Of a DNA stretch of 64,000 nucleotides, positions 1 to 11,732 are shown in pieces. Each line of letters opens with the position of its first letter. Position 1 is the first letter of the stretch. The notes beneath the pieces are model-generated. The model was not told where the DNA came from, did no database searches, and saw nothing but the letters and a program-made list of their open reading frames with translations. A program made the position numbers and the translations under genes. Source of the stretch: Spongospora subterranea f. sp. subterranea (Eukaryota; Endomyxa: Phytomyxea; Phytomyxea; Plasmodiophorida); contig JAUGWO010000222.1 of assembly GCA_049724395.1 (NCBI GenBank), positions 1 to 64,000 of the forward strand. The letters are read 5' to 3'.

Positions 1-1240
1 CTCAGTATGTCGCTTCCTGAAGTTCGAGGAGTTTGATTCCAGCTTTCGCATACTCACAGATGTCTATGACGACACTGCTCGGGGATCAGCATTTTTACGC
101 TGCCTCGATGGGCCGGTTCAAGCTCGGGCGATTCGGTGGGAAACCACGTCATATAAGGCCTTACGTTCAGGACTGGCGGCGGCTTATTGAGACCAACCGA
201 AGGTACAGCAAGCGCTTATATTGAAAATGCAGGAGCGTTTTGGACGGATTTCACGACAAGCTGGTGAGCCCAGATGTGATTTCATTACGCTTTGTAACGC
301 GTTCGGGTTACAAACGCTATTCGTACGACGTAATATGATGGTCGCCTACGATGTAAGGCAACAATAATGACTCGGATCGGTAACTGATTCTTGGTCCCAC
401 TGCGGCCGACGTATCGCTCCGTTATTGCATTCAACTGTCGGAGATCGACGCACAGTCGAAATTGGCACGGGCGGCCAGGTTTCGGCGGCCCGAACGCAGC
501 CGATGCAAATCGCGCCGAGTTATTTTTGACAATACAGCCGTAATCCTGCAACTGCTTAGAGATATCCGTCAGAAACTGATAATGAGTAGGCGCATAACGA
601 CGTTGACGGCATCGGAACGCCTTAGCGCCATCAATCAACTGTAAAGATAGAGGAGGGGCCTTGATCGGCGGATCCGCCGAGAGTCCGCTTCGAAAAATAT
701 CTGCAAAATCATCTAACATTTGTCGTAATTCTGGCTTGAATTCCACCGGTAAAGCTTCAGCAGCCTCCACCACCGCATCTTTCATTGCTTTCCACGCCTG
801 TGGATCTTGTGGGATGGAAATCTCAGTTTCAAATTCGTCATCCATCCGCTCCATTGATGTATCAACGGAATCTGCTGCAGGAGAAGCATCACGAATTCGT
901 CGTAACCTTTGCATGTTGCCTGCTGGCTCCAATGGCGCAACGTCAAATTTTGAGCATGACTCCGAAAGTTCCCGAAATAGGCTCTCCAAATCCAGACCGA
1001 TGCGATCCAAAATCGAGCGACTGGAATTCTTCCTGTATTCCACGTGGGCCCCACTCATCCCGCGCATTTATCCTGTCATGGTGTATTTGTATCTGATAAA
1101 CCTCGCTCGGATTTATCACCAATTGGTTGTGCAGAAGATCTTGCCGATCCGAGTCATTATTGTTGCCTTACATCGTAGGCGACCATCATATTACGTCGTA
1201 CGAATAGCGTTGGTAACCCGAACGCGTTACAAAGGCCTTT
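1..1240. mobile_element. Ty3/Gypsy-type LTR retrotransposon fossil, copy 1 (cut by window edge)
   Basis: This is a broken retroelement copy, nearly identical to 13,391-14,640. Bases 1-about 290 match the end of a Gag-like reading frame on the + strand. About 380-1,067 read on the - strand as the linker and early reverse-transcriptase part of a Ty3/Gypsy polyprotein, with the family-typical RFASA and LCVDLRQ-NAIT segments. About 1,108-1,234 is a non-coding block that recurs at 12,785 and 14,514 and appears inverted at 292-378. Gag and Pol pieces point in opposite directions, so this is a rearranged composite and not a whole element. Its near identity to the second copy means the duplication is recent, whatever the age of the element. 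The family assignment rests on the RT segment. Confidence 0.75.
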
Positions 1241-1285
1241 ACAACAAACTAAGGGTTATTGCAATTAATCTAATTTGTTTATTTT

Positions 1286-1900
1286 TTGCTTTGTCCCGTC
1301 ATGGCCGGAGGCAAGAGCAATTTCGTTCTGGATGAGCTCGATAGAAGGACCGAGCTCCAATTTGGTTCCTGGATCAACGGGTGCAAGGAGAATTGCTGTC
1401 GCTCCAACGCGGCGATGGTTCAACATATAGACCAACGTCTGGATGAAAGATTTTCCAGATTCGAGGAGCTGATATCGAAGAAATTATCATTGATATTAAC
1501 CAAGGTGATGGAACCCGATGCAAATTCCCCCAAATATCCAGCAGGAGGTTAACGTATAAAATCGACACACCCGAGATCGCCGGAGGTTCTGTTAGGCACG
1601 TCGATATACCACTGAAAGGACTCCCCCGTGCCGAGCAATAGCTCTCAGGAGGACGCTTCGCCTGGCTGCCATACAAACGGCAGTTGAACGCTTCCTCGAG
1701 GAAAGCTTTCGCATACTCACAGGTCTATGACGACACTGACGGGGCAGCATTTTTACGCTGGGTGGGCAGTCTTACCATCATAAAAGGCCGACGTGGACTG
1801 GCGGCGGCTGAGCTTCGAGGAGAACCGACGAGCTGCAACGGTTATATTGGAAATGCAAAAACTTTTGGACGGATTTCACGATAAGCTGGTGAGCCCATAT
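1286..1900 (+). mobile_element. Mosaic relic: Gag-like fossil mixed with pieces of the two-ORF repeat
   Basis: This broken stretch begins like the Gag-like frame at 12,979 (MAGGK start context). It switches at about 1,340-1,390 into sequence matching the start of ORF1 of the two-ORF repeat (compare 14,758-14,800), then returns to Gag-like sequence (QRLDERFSRFEELISKKL). Around 1,790-1,880 it again mixes pieces of both families. It lies where the second copy of the duplication has a cleaner version of the two-ORF repeat, so it looks like recombination between the families. It is a fossil with no intact product. Confidence 0.6.
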
Positions 1901-1941
1901 GTGATTTCTTACGCGATTCAAGCCGCTGGGAAAAAACAAAG

Positions 1942-2330
1942 TTATCTGCCGAACCATGTTACCTCCACGAAGCAACCATCTGTCGTCAATTTGTTGATTC
2001 GTTCGCAACGATCCGGAATTTTATGCACTTGCAATCGGGCCAAGTGGCTCATGATAAGACAGTTACCCGTCGTCCTGACCCGCTTCACGACATCATCGAA
2101 TTGTAGTACTCCTAGGACTGGGTACTGGGACTGGAACACTACTGCACACTGGAACGTGCTGGAAGGGATTCGAGTGAGCTGGATATTCGCTACCACGTCA
2201 CCAGTGTCGTGGAGTCCCGGTGTTCCGTCATTTTACCAAAAAAACTCATAAAAACCGACTCAAACGGCCCGTGTAGTACGCACTCGTTTTAAACTGCGAG
2301 CGTTGTTGATGGTGGGTGGTGGGTACATGC
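1942..2330 (-). repeat. Two-ORF repeat, copy C (ORF2 half only)
   Basis: About 2,080-2,330 is nearly identical to 15,390-15,640. It keeps the - strand reading (VANIQLTRIP, FQCAVVFQ) of ORF2 of the two-ORF repeat and the end sequence with the GTAGTACGCACTCGTTTTAAACTGCG-like block (given here only by type; see copies A and B). The ORF2 C-terminus with the YH...C motif is missing here, and the neighbouring ORF1 is replaced by Gag-like sequence. The product function is unknown. Confidence 0.55.
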
Positions 2331-2677
2331 TGTTTCTTGGGTGGGTACAGTTACAGTACATGCTGTTTCTTTTCAAAAACTGCGTGGGTGGGTAGTGAGT
2401 GGGTACCAAATACTCAAAAATCTGTACTGTACGTACTCGGTAAGTAAATTCGTTATTGCCATAAAGATCTACCCACTGTACTGTTCAGATTTGGGTATTT
2501 TGTAAATGTACGGTCCCATAGCGGTCGTGGGTGTACTTGTATGATACTGGTTGACAAGGCCCACCTTGACGCCAGTTTCCCAGTTCGCGATCAAATAGCC
2601 TCGTGTCAGTCGCAGCGCACTTGTTTGATTTACATTCCGGTTAAGGTGGAACCGCAAACCCTAGGGGCAGATGGATA

Positions 2678-5264
2678 CATACCGGACATCTTAACTTGAC
2701 ACGCTTTTCAATTTGGTTTTTGAAAACTGCGCGCACAATTTAAGAAACACCGTACGGTAAATTAAATTGCGCAACTGCAACTGATAAACCAACAGTAATT
2801 ATTCATGTGTATCAAATTTGGAGGTCTTCCAGCATCCTTTTTGGCAGGCTGCGATGGCGCTTGTATTTCTTAACAGCAAATTCTACCTGGCGTGGCGATA
2901 GTTTATTGCCGTCTTGACCGGTCACTCGATACGCATCGATATATCGATAACACTTTCTGGCGAATCTTCGGATCTGCGTTAACGACACGCTTGAAAGAGC
3001 GATCGGCACGATCTTCACTAGATCCCGAAAAGAATATGTACAATTCTTCCTGGTGAAACTTTTACACGCCGCCCAGAACATTTCTATAAAATTCATTTCG
3101 CAGTGAAACTTTGGATAATAGTCGATGATTCCACCACTTTGTTCCACGATTTCCGTTAACCACTCCCGCTGCTCTTGGAAATCGGGCTGTTCCTGCAGCA
3201 ATGCCCGCGCACCAGCTAACGACATGGAATTATTCCACAGTCCACGTTCAGTCAGAATCGTTCGGAGTCCTTTCTGTACGCCTTGATCATCCTGCATGGG
3301 CTGAGTCACTTTTTGGCCTTCCTGGATGAACCATCCGTTCCGTTGAGACCTGATGTTCTTTCCGCCATCTTTTACTGTTAGGACCTTTGCGTTGAGTGCA
3401 TCGGGTGGCAGGGGCATGATGGTTCTGCGAGTTATCAAACAGGACCAAAGCTTGACAATTCGGATGTAGAATCCTGAAAATTGGCAAAACTTTATCGCCC
3501 AGCTGCTTTGCTAGATCAGCATTCGTCCAGTATCCATCCGAGTTTTTACCGGGCTTTATGATTACCACTGATTCAATAGGAACGCCAGGGTTCTGAGCTT
3601 GCTGTTCGTCATCGAGTTTTAGGGGCCCATGACACTCGCACAAAAATTCTGACACCATTACACTCCTCCCTTCTCCCTTGGGCCGTAATGGCATTGGTTA
3701 TCATCAATCCATATAGTTTTTTTCCCGTCGTAAGAGCTGAAGCATGATTCATCATGTGTTAATAAAATTATTTTTTTCTCCCCCGGTGCAAGCGTTGGCT
3801 CCACAATATTCATCAGCTCGTCTCCTTCAAACTTTGCCATCCTTCGATCGTAGACGTCCATTCGAGATAAAAACGACTCTCTATATATGACGACATCTTC
3901 CCTTTCATGGCCGTCATTATACAGACCTTTCTTATATCCTCCAAAACGCAAACCCAGCGTTGTTCAACCACCGTGTTGCCGTTCTTTCTGAGATCGTGAC
4001 AGGATTACCTATTTTCAAACGGACGTGCAATTCAGCTTTCACCCATTGCGAGAATGATAATCCCGATACAGCGTCGTTCCGCTGCGATCGTAGCCATATC
4101 ATGCATTCCTTGGCGACATCTTCGTCATTCACAAGTGATTTGACCTTGATAAAACAACCTTGGCGGTGACATGGTAGCTTTTGGTGACGAAGGAAAAAAC
4201 TCGCCCATCGCCTGATCTTTCGCGAATATGAATCAGCATTGTTGTTTGGAAAAAACTGAGATGCAACTTGTTTCGAAGCTTGCATCATCGTTATAGAGTT
4301 CTGACGCAAAGTAAGATATTGCTTAATTGCATGATATCGAAGATAATCATATTTGGAAATGTCCTTCAAGCTTTTTTCGATGGTTTGGGAGCAGTTGAAG
4401 GCTGTAAGATCTTCAAGAAGTTTTAGGGCACTGTGTCCGGAGACATCTTTCCCATTTTCTGACTCAGAATCGGACGATAATCCATCGCAAACCGACTGCC
4501 CATTAGTGGTTTTTGTCGAACGCATGAACTAAAATACTCCAGAATCTTGTGATTATTTGATGACGAGTCGATTTTCGCTTGGTTGGCTTTTTTTCTTCTC
4601 CACAACGTAGTCGTGCTATTCTTAGAGTAACTGTTACGAAGATGTGATCCAGCTCCAGGGATCCATTTCAAAAACGAGGTCGTTGATGAATCAATTTCTT
4701 TGTCAGTCAAGACCTCATCATTCGAAAAGTAAAAATCATCACCTTGACTATCGCTATGATCAGCATCAGGTTCAGGTTCGGCCAACGACTTCAATTTTTT
4801 GCATTCTCTCGCGTGGTGTAATTGCATTGAGCGTTTAGTTTTACGAGCCATTAAAATTGAGGACTGAGATTGAATTGGTTTCGATCCGTTAGCAGGGTCG
4901 TCGTGAAAATCACAAGAAAAACTTTGTTTTTTCAAGGGGGTGACCTGGGTCTACCCGCACTAACAAAACTGCGTGCGCAGTAACAATGTGCGCGCGCAAA
5001 AAAACCTAATATGCGTACGCAAAAACTGAGGTGTTTCGTTTTCGCCCATACAAAATTCAATTTCCTTGCCCACCATACAAACGGGAAATTCTATTTCACA
5101 GTCAATATTTGACTTAGAAAAAATCTAACTCTGTCAGAATGTTGATCTCGCCGAGATCTAACCAATAACAGCGAGTGTTGAAACAAAAACCACATAATCG
5201 TTCCTCTGAAACAAATTCCCGTGGGTCCCATACAAAGTGTGTCAGGTTAAGCTGTCCGGTACTG
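2678..5264 (-). mobile_element. TIR DNA transposon, copy 1 (Tc1/mariner-like, DDE transposase)
   Basis: The element runs between imperfect terminal inverted repeats, with CATACCGGACATCTTAAC on the left and, read inward from the right, CAGTACCGGACAGCTTAAC. TA dinucleotides sit directly outside at 2,676-2,677 and 5,265-5,266, as expected for IS630/Tc1/mariner integration. It is about 98% like copy 2 at 15,984-18,576 by eye. The left flank is shared with copy 2 over hundreds of bases, while the right flank differs from the first base after TA. It holds one transposase gene on the - strand. Confidence 0.9.
2812..4851 (-). pseudogene. Transposase of copy 1, frameshifted
   Basis: This encodes the same transposase as at 16,119-18,156, starting at the ATG of MARKTKRSMQ (4,851). 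Against copy 2 it carries four small indels: +TT near 4,512, +T near 3,960, a lost A near 3,692 and +G near 3,412. The gene is therefore split over five overlapping frames (4,423-4,851; 3,932-4,525; 3,658-3,951; 3,287-3,694; 2,812-3,438). At about 4,302 this copy is in frame where copy 2 has an extra T, so neither copy reads through completely. All catalytic segments are present across the pieces (THDES, FDNSQNHH, CEMNFIE). Either the copy has decayed or the assembly has uncorrected indels. Confidence 0.85.
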
Positions 5265-7000
5265 TAGACAAAATTAATTAAAAAATGGTGTAATTGCGAG
5301 GTCAGTAAAATGCCGTACGAAAGTTTTAACGATATTAGGGGTGACCTACATAGTCTGAATAAGGCGTTGGGTTCAGAAAATCTGACTTCTATTTTTGCAA
5401 GATTTGACCGGTTAACCGGTTACAAAAAAAGCATTAACCGGTTAACTCCGGACTTTAACCGAAATGTGCCCACCCCTACTCGGGTGGGAGTGTTGAAATT
5501 ACCGTTGAGTCGTCGAGCTGCGGGCATGACAGTGATGATGTCGCTCGGCGGAGCTTGGCGAATGGCGACGGGGAGGACTGTCCGCCCGGACTTTCCAGCC
5601 ACTGTCTTACAGTGACCAATGATCAACGTGGGGGGGGGGGGGGGGGAAGGCAATCTGGCAATCATCCGCTGAATAAACTCACTTCTTAAATTGATCAACT
5701 CTTTAGTCTCGCATAGTTCAGAAGACCCGCGATGATGGCCGACCACGACCTCAAGCAAACGGCACTGCTACCTCTTCTCAAGCTTGCAGACAAAACAAAA
5801 GCCAGTTCAGGGCAACCAACATGAAATTACGCAGCCTTTCAGCACCTACATGTACGAGCAATCACAGATTGTTTTGCCATTATATTCACGACACAACAGC
5901 ATCAAACTTGAAGTTTTCAACTCCTCGGGCCTGAATTGTCACCATTTACAACTGTAAGAAATGACTTAAAACATTGAAATGTTATGATAATACATTACTC
6001 GACAGCTCCCGCAAAAACGACCCAATCAGCATCAAATCGAAGCGTTGAAGCCTGAATTGAATTTTGATAGCTGGATTTGAAATTCGTCGACTGTTAGACA
6101 TAAAACATGCAGTTCATTCAATAAGAACATTCATTCGAGCATTACTTGCAAAAAACGGGTCACCATTTGACCAAGGTAGCAAGCGAGTTCAGATAAAGTC
6201 ATCAACAGAAACTTGAAATCTGCAGAAAAATAAACGGAATCGTCAATTACTTCATCAGTAATTGAATATTCCACTATTCCAACTGTTCAAATGACATAAA
6301 CATCAAAATGTGATAATAGCGACGGCACCCGCAAAAATGACCCTCTGAGCCTCAATAGAAAGTTTATACCAAATTTGGATCACTGAATGTTTAAAAGAAG
6401 GACCATTAGAAGTAGAGCGTGCAGTTCGATCAATAATAACATGGATGGAGCAGTATTTACACAAACGCATCTCCATTTGGCCCAATCTGACCTCGCAATG
6501 GAATCAGCAGAGTGGCCTCAGTACAATGAAAAAATTGCAGAAAAAGAAACGGAATAGTCGTTGTCAGCATCAATTAACGAATCTTAAACTATTGAAACTG
6601 TTCATAATGACAGCGAAGAGCGTCCACAGTCATTATCAGACCTGGATCGCTGCAATCTGAATATACACAACGCGAATTGCACTACGAGACCGATGACAAC
6701 TGCAAAAGCTTCTGTCGTTATATCACCGCTTTTAAAAACAACCTCTCACCGTAATTTAGTATTTCTAAATCATATTTCAGACGTACAAGCAGCCGAATGA
6801 TAAGCGAGAAACGACAGCATCGGGTCGATGGTTGTCTCTAAGCACAAAGAAAGCCATAGCGTTGCATGAACTGTTTGTAATTTATTAATTTTAATTGAAG
6901 TTACCACAACGCTTTCCATAAACCAGTAAGCTTACACTTGGGTTTTTAGTTCGTGACATCAACCTGAATACAAGAGAACAAGTATCAAATTTCAAGCATA
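5265..7000. other. No recognisable gene; degenerate repeats and a G17 tract
   Basis: I see no convincing coding region. A run of 17 G lies at 5,630-5,646. A block starting near 6,001 (CCCGCAAAAACGACCC) recurs about 320 bp later near 6,328 (CCCGCAAAAATGACCC). Each is followed by similar text including CAGTTCATTCAATAAGAACAT or a variant, so this looks like an old tandem duplication. The ORFs here are short and have no family features. Confidence 0.5.
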
Positions 7001-7020
7001 GGTAAACTTCGCGCGTCTAA

Positions 7021-7300
7021 TCAATTGTGTTGCCGTTCCGATTTACAGTATGGTTCTAAAAAGCTTTTCATGTTGATGATGCTCGAAAAACTCGTTCGTA
7101 CGAATTGAATAAGGTCAACGGTAATTGGCGACGGTAGCACTACAGCAAGATCCTGATACCTTCCTGCATGAAATGAGCTCTTACACGCGTCATGGCACCG
7201 TCTCAGAAGGTTCAGCAGTGTAAGCTGATGCGTTATCGGATGAGGAGGACACCCGTTGCTTATTCGATAGTAATAAATGAACTTGGGCGCAAACATAATA
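7021..7300 (-). repeat. Inverted, degenerate partner of the repeat at 10,250-10,370
   Basis: Read on the - strand this has FAPKFIYYY, then NGCPP, then CAGCTTACACTGCTGAACCT. The + strand at about 10,262-10,355 reads FAPKFVEY, then an NGCPP context, then the same CAGCTTACACTGCTGAACCT string. The two lie in opposite orientation about 3 kb apart. The family is unknown. Confidence 0.5.
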
Positions 7301-9500
7301 CATTCAGGTTCGGAAACAATGCTTGATAAGGAATATGAGAAGAAAATCTTTCGTTCAGTTACGTATTGCTACGATCAGGCGTCTGGTTCAGGAGAACACG
7401 TGTTCGCTTCTCGGTGCCAATGGAACCGCTACTTGAGATTGGTCAGAACCCACAAATCCCTCGTGAAGCGTTGTGCAATTGTTAATACTCTACTAATTGC
7501 CAAACTGTAGCAATATTGCTGCCATGATTGAAGAAGGCTGTTTTCGCATGACATTGTCCTGTAGTTGATCACTTTTACCAAGAACAATCTCAGTCTTGCC
7601 TCAATATCGGGCAATTCAACACCCCAAACAAGCGTGAGTACATTTCCAATGATATATCATTAATCATGAGTCTATTTGGACCGAAACCAACAAATCACCC
7701 TTTGCCGTGCAAGACGTCGGGTTCGCTAGATGGGATTGTGCTTATAGGTTGATGTTAGCGGCTAGTTAATGCGAAAGCGATTGAAAATGGAGCGTTGCCT
7801 ACGCCTAGACTGATCGAATGGATTGGATACCATGACAGCGCCCATCTTCTTCGACCACCCTCCCCGTCCTAATGTCGAATTCGGAAACCTTTTCTTGGAT
7901 AATCCGTTGCCATCAAACAGAAGACGTGCACATTATTTTGTTTTCACGAAAAAGGCGCAATTCAGGCAGGGTCTATCAGATGGTGATATATTATCTGGCG
8001 CACCGTTGTCTGAATGGCCCAGGACGTGAATACAATAGGGACTTGAATACGGATTAGGAAGGTTTTGATACTCTGAACATTTCCTTTTTTTTGTTCATCT
8101 CAAAACTTACTATATTCCCGTCAAACTTCTTGCCAATGTAATTGTTGTCACTATACCCAATTGCCCTCAATATCTGGCCCCAATGCTAGAAGCTATTTCG
8201 CGATTTTCATTTGCGGCCAGGAGGCATGTGTTTGAGTTGATGTCAATTTCACACATTGGGATTGATGTTTACCAGAGATGTGCTGTCTACTAGTATAGTT
8301 AACATGCATTGCAATCGCTTCTATGGCCAACGCGACTATATATATAAACAACCCTTATTTGAGATAAATGATAGTTCTATAAATTATAAGCTTTTTAATA
8401 ATTGTAGTCTCGAAGACGAATGAGCGGGTGGCGTTAAATAATCTCCACTAGAAAAGGATCATGAGGAACACCCCGTATTCGATGCTGGGATGCTATCCAT
8501 ATTGACATAGTGTATAACGCAATGGAGCTCAAAATCGCAACCGAACAAATACTTGATAATGCAATTACAGCAATGGATACTAGGGCGAAGATGTGATGAT
8601 TGCGATGACGAATGGTCAGGAGTTGATAATAACGATGAGGCGATCAGATTGTGGTTAGACAAATCAGATTTGAGGAATCACTAACGGCGGAGGAGTGAGT
8701 AATTGGAGAAGGTTCTGACTCGATAACAGGTTTTGATGATGATTGATCGAGCAGGAATATCGATGCTGATGACGAGGACTCAGAATCGATTTTGAGGTTC
8801 GTGAGAGCGAGGACACGCCATTAGCTGACGTCACACGATCATGGATTGCAATTCTATTCTCCATTGTCGAGTTGATGGGTTTGATCAATGTCTTGTAATC
8901 AAGAGTATGTTTGACAAAGGACCGGTAATAACTCCTGCTTGAACACATTTTCCAGGATTATCCTTTCCATATTAGAAGATTATTAACTGATCGTGAACAA
9001 CATCTGCTTCAGCTGATTGCATGACACTATGAACAGATTAGGAGCCATCATTAACTTATCGTGAACAGCATCTGATCATTTCAGTGCGGATTATCTTTGC
9101 GTATTTGAAACGTAGCATGAATTGAATCTTGAACAGCATCTGATCAGGAGTGATCAATTAATAGCCTGGCGGGATCAGCGTAAGGTTTGGATGAAAACCA
9201 CTAGATGGTTAAACATCTCTAATCACATGATTTTTACGGGGTCGAGATGAAAGACGCAATGAACCCTTTGTTCGACATCTCAATTCAGAGGGAGTGCTTC
9301 ACGATTTGGACAACGATTGTATTGACGGGATGAAGGCGCAAAAGAAACAACAGATGATGGAATCAGTAGAACTGGCGAGATTTTTTGAAGTGTCACTCTG
9401 TGACACTGTGAACAGCACATACAACAACCTAAGCAATACATGACGATTGTTTGTTGGTGCTGCAATGTAGTCAATCTACTGTTGATCGTGTTTCACGGAA
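7301..9500. other. No recognisable gene
   Basis: There are only short overlapping ORFs on both strands with no domain I recognise. Short recurring strings occur around 8,950-9,160, for example TGAACAGCATCTGATCA at two places and GGATTATC(C/T)TT.. at two places about 145 bp apart. These suggest decayed tandem repeats. Confidence 0.4.
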
Positions 9501-9757
9501 TGATTGTATATAGTTTCAATGTGATTAGATCTTCAGCAGCACTATCAACTGGTTGTACTCATACGAACTCACTACGAACTCACGCAGTTTTTCTTTCATT
9601 TTACAAACTCAAGAAATAGACGGCTCCGAACTCAAGATAAATACACGGTTCTCATTTGGGCTGATATTGACTTTTAGTTCGTACGAGCGCTCTTATGGTA
9701 CCAACTCAAGTGATAATTCGTTGGTATTAAATTTTTGGTATAGACGATACGAAAGGG

Positions 9758-9970
9758 ATGGTTGAACCCATAGAACTGAAGTTTCTGGTACAATCGTTGA
9801 ATCCCATGTCTGGTGACGCTGCAGAAGAGTTTGGCACACCTGACGAAAACGCTGGTGTCTTGATGACACATAATTTTGATATCAATATCCAACACAATTC
9901 AAGTTTAGCTCATGTTGAAGCGTTGGAGAATGCTGCGTCGACAATGAGCTCGGGCATGGTGACTGTTTAA
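9758..9970 (+). CDS. Unrecognised short ORF
   Basis: This is a 70-codon frame starting at ATG (MVEPIELKFL) and ending in SSGMVTV. It is acidic and has no motif I recognise. It lies just upstream of the ORF at 10,029 and could be part of the same relic or gene, but no splice sites clearly join them. It may be non-coding. Confidence 0.2.
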   Translation: MVEPIELKFLVQSLNPMSGDAAEEFGTPDENAGVLMTHNFDINIQHNSSLAHVEALENAASTMSSGMVTV

Positions 9971-10028
9971 TGACAATCCCGATGAAGTTCAGTTGGAATG
10001 ACCCGCCTGATCGAGCCCCATTCGACAT

Positions 10029-10289
10029 ATGGCTCCCATGGCCCATATCACTTATTTGCAGATTGGAGATCGTCCTTGGTTCTTGCACAAACCTAACACA
10101 ATCACTGTTTCTATTAGGATGGAAGCGAACACTTGTTCTCCTATACATATCAGACGCCTTGTCGAATTTTTATCTGATTTAGCTTATCGGGTACTCGACG
10201 AAAATTTGCTCCATCGACTGTTCGTAAAGCAATTTGTCAATCGTTCACAGTGCGGTATTATATTTGCGCCCAAGTTCGTTGAATACTGA
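10029..10289 (+). CDS. Unrecognised ORF, repeated elsewhere in degenerate form
   Basis: An 86-codon frame starts at ATG (MAPMAHITYLQIGDRPWF) and ends FAPKFVEY-stop. The composition looks protein-like, with mixed hydrophobic and charged segments and no low complexity. I cannot assign a domain. Its last codons and downstream sequence match an inverted degenerate copy at 7,021-7,300, so it probably belongs to a repeat family and not to a unique host gene. Confidence 0.3.
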   Translation: MAPMAHITYLQIGDRPWFLHKPNTITVSIRMEANTCSPIHIRRLVEFLSDLAYRVLDENLLHRLFVKQFVNRSQCGIIFAPKFVEY

Positions 10290-10995
10290 CTGTTAAATAC
10301 CAATGGGTGTCCTCCATCATCAGTTGACATATCAGCTTACACTGCTGAACCTTCTTATAAAACCATTAGACATCACTGACTGATGGGAAATAAGTACGTC
10401 ACATGTCGTAATGGTTTCTGCAGTCATTAAAATTATTTGAATTCAACGGTGCCTTGACGCGCGTGATAGCGGCACAGCGTCGGCCACAGTGCCAACAAAG
10501 TATGGGTCGTGATGTTGTGCTAAAGTGGCCACCTTAATAATTGAGCTCAACAAGACGAGTTTGCTGAGAACCATCACACGAAAAGCATTCTTAGAATGTT
10601 AACCGGGAACAGTTTGCTCGAAATCTTATACAAAAGTTATGCTTCGCTTTCAAACTGAGTACAACAACACTTTGAAGGAGGGACGACTTTGTGAGATTTT
10701 CAAATTTTCGAATTCTGTGTTTGTTCAAAAACAAAAATGGAAACACGTATCGCAGCGTTGATCTTGATATGGAAAGACGTGTTCGTGTGGACTTTTTCAA
10801 GAATTCGGTAAACCATGTTCTCACGCCGCTGCCGCGATCAGTTTCATCGGAGGCGAGTACCTAAATTTTCTTTACCATTGTTACCGAGTTGCTTCCTTAA
10901 TCTCTGCTTACAGCGCACCGATAATTTCCAATCCCGGTTTACGAACTGGTTAGCGATGGAATCACCAAACCTCCAGTGATCGTACCAAAGCGATG

Positions 10996-11304
10996 CCCAA
11001 ACCCTAGACGGTAATAACACAAACCCTAGTCTCTTCTACACGGTAACAACCCAAACCCTAGTCTCTTCTACACGGTAACAACCCAAACCCTAGTCTCTTC
11101 TACACGGTAACCACCCAAACCCTAGTCTCTTCTACACGGTAACAACCCAAACCCTAGTCTCTTCTACACGGTAACAACCCAAACCCTAGTTGATCTACAC
11201 GGTAACCACCCAAACCCTAGTCTCTTCTACACGGTAACAACCGAAAAGTCCCTATGTTGTGTCTTCTACACGGTAACAACCCAAACCCTAGTCTCTTCTA
11301 CACG
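10996..11304. repeat. 32-bp minisatellite, left array
   Basis: About eight to nine tandem units of 32 bp, each built of TCTCTTCTACACGGTAAC plus AACCCAAACCCTAG. Several units (11,030-11,189) are almost identical and the outer ones are degenerate. Each unit holds one AAACCCTA, the core of the plant/oomycete-type telomere repeat. The array runs in the opposite sense to the right array at 12,419-12,690. It lies outside the left TIR of the two-ORF repeat copy A. Confidence 0.9.
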
Positions 11305-11469
11305 TGTGGCGCGGGCCCCACTCATCCCGCGCATTTATCCCGTACAGCTCGTATTGGCAGTAACGAATTTAGTTGTTACCCACCCACCAACAACCCACGC
11401 AGTTTAAAACTGCGTACTACACGGTAACAACCCAACCTTTTAAGTCGGTTTTTATGACTTTTTTTTTGA

Positions 11470-11650
11470 ATAAAATGACGGTCTGTGTGCTAGTGTTCCA
11501 GTACCAAATCCTAGGAGTACTAATCGATGATGTCGTGGAAGCCGGATGGACGACGGGGCTGTCGTATCATTTCAAACCGAGTGCATGCCATTTTTGAGCG
11601 TTGCGGACAACGCACCACATTCCAAAGAAGCCGAATTAGGCTGGAGCAGC
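11470..11650 (+). pseudogene. ORF2 of two-ORF repeat, copy A (degenerate)
   Basis: The + strand reads AAAATGACGG, corresponding to the MTEHR start of ORF2 in copy B. Further on it reads DDVVEAGWTTGLSYHFKPSACHF, a version of the ORF2 C-terminus in copy B (GWTTGLSYHFKPEC). The middle is rearranged. The C-terminal piece resembles the end of the oppositely oriented ORF1 (GWTAG-SYHLKGEC). The product function is unknown. Confidence 0.45.
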
Positions 11651-11732
11651 TAATTTTTTAGAAGAGTTTATAGCGGCTCAGACGAGAAAATGGATGTGAC
11701 CCAAAATTATGAAGCGTTTGTTTGTGGTCTAT

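Noticed and set aside
462-1335. + strand ORFs over the Pol piece
   Set aside because: They are shadows of the - strand reverse-transcriptase reading and show no family features.
10996-11304. True telomeric repeat array
   Set aside because: Only one AAACCCTA per 32-bp unit, so it is a minisatellite and not tandem telomere repeats.
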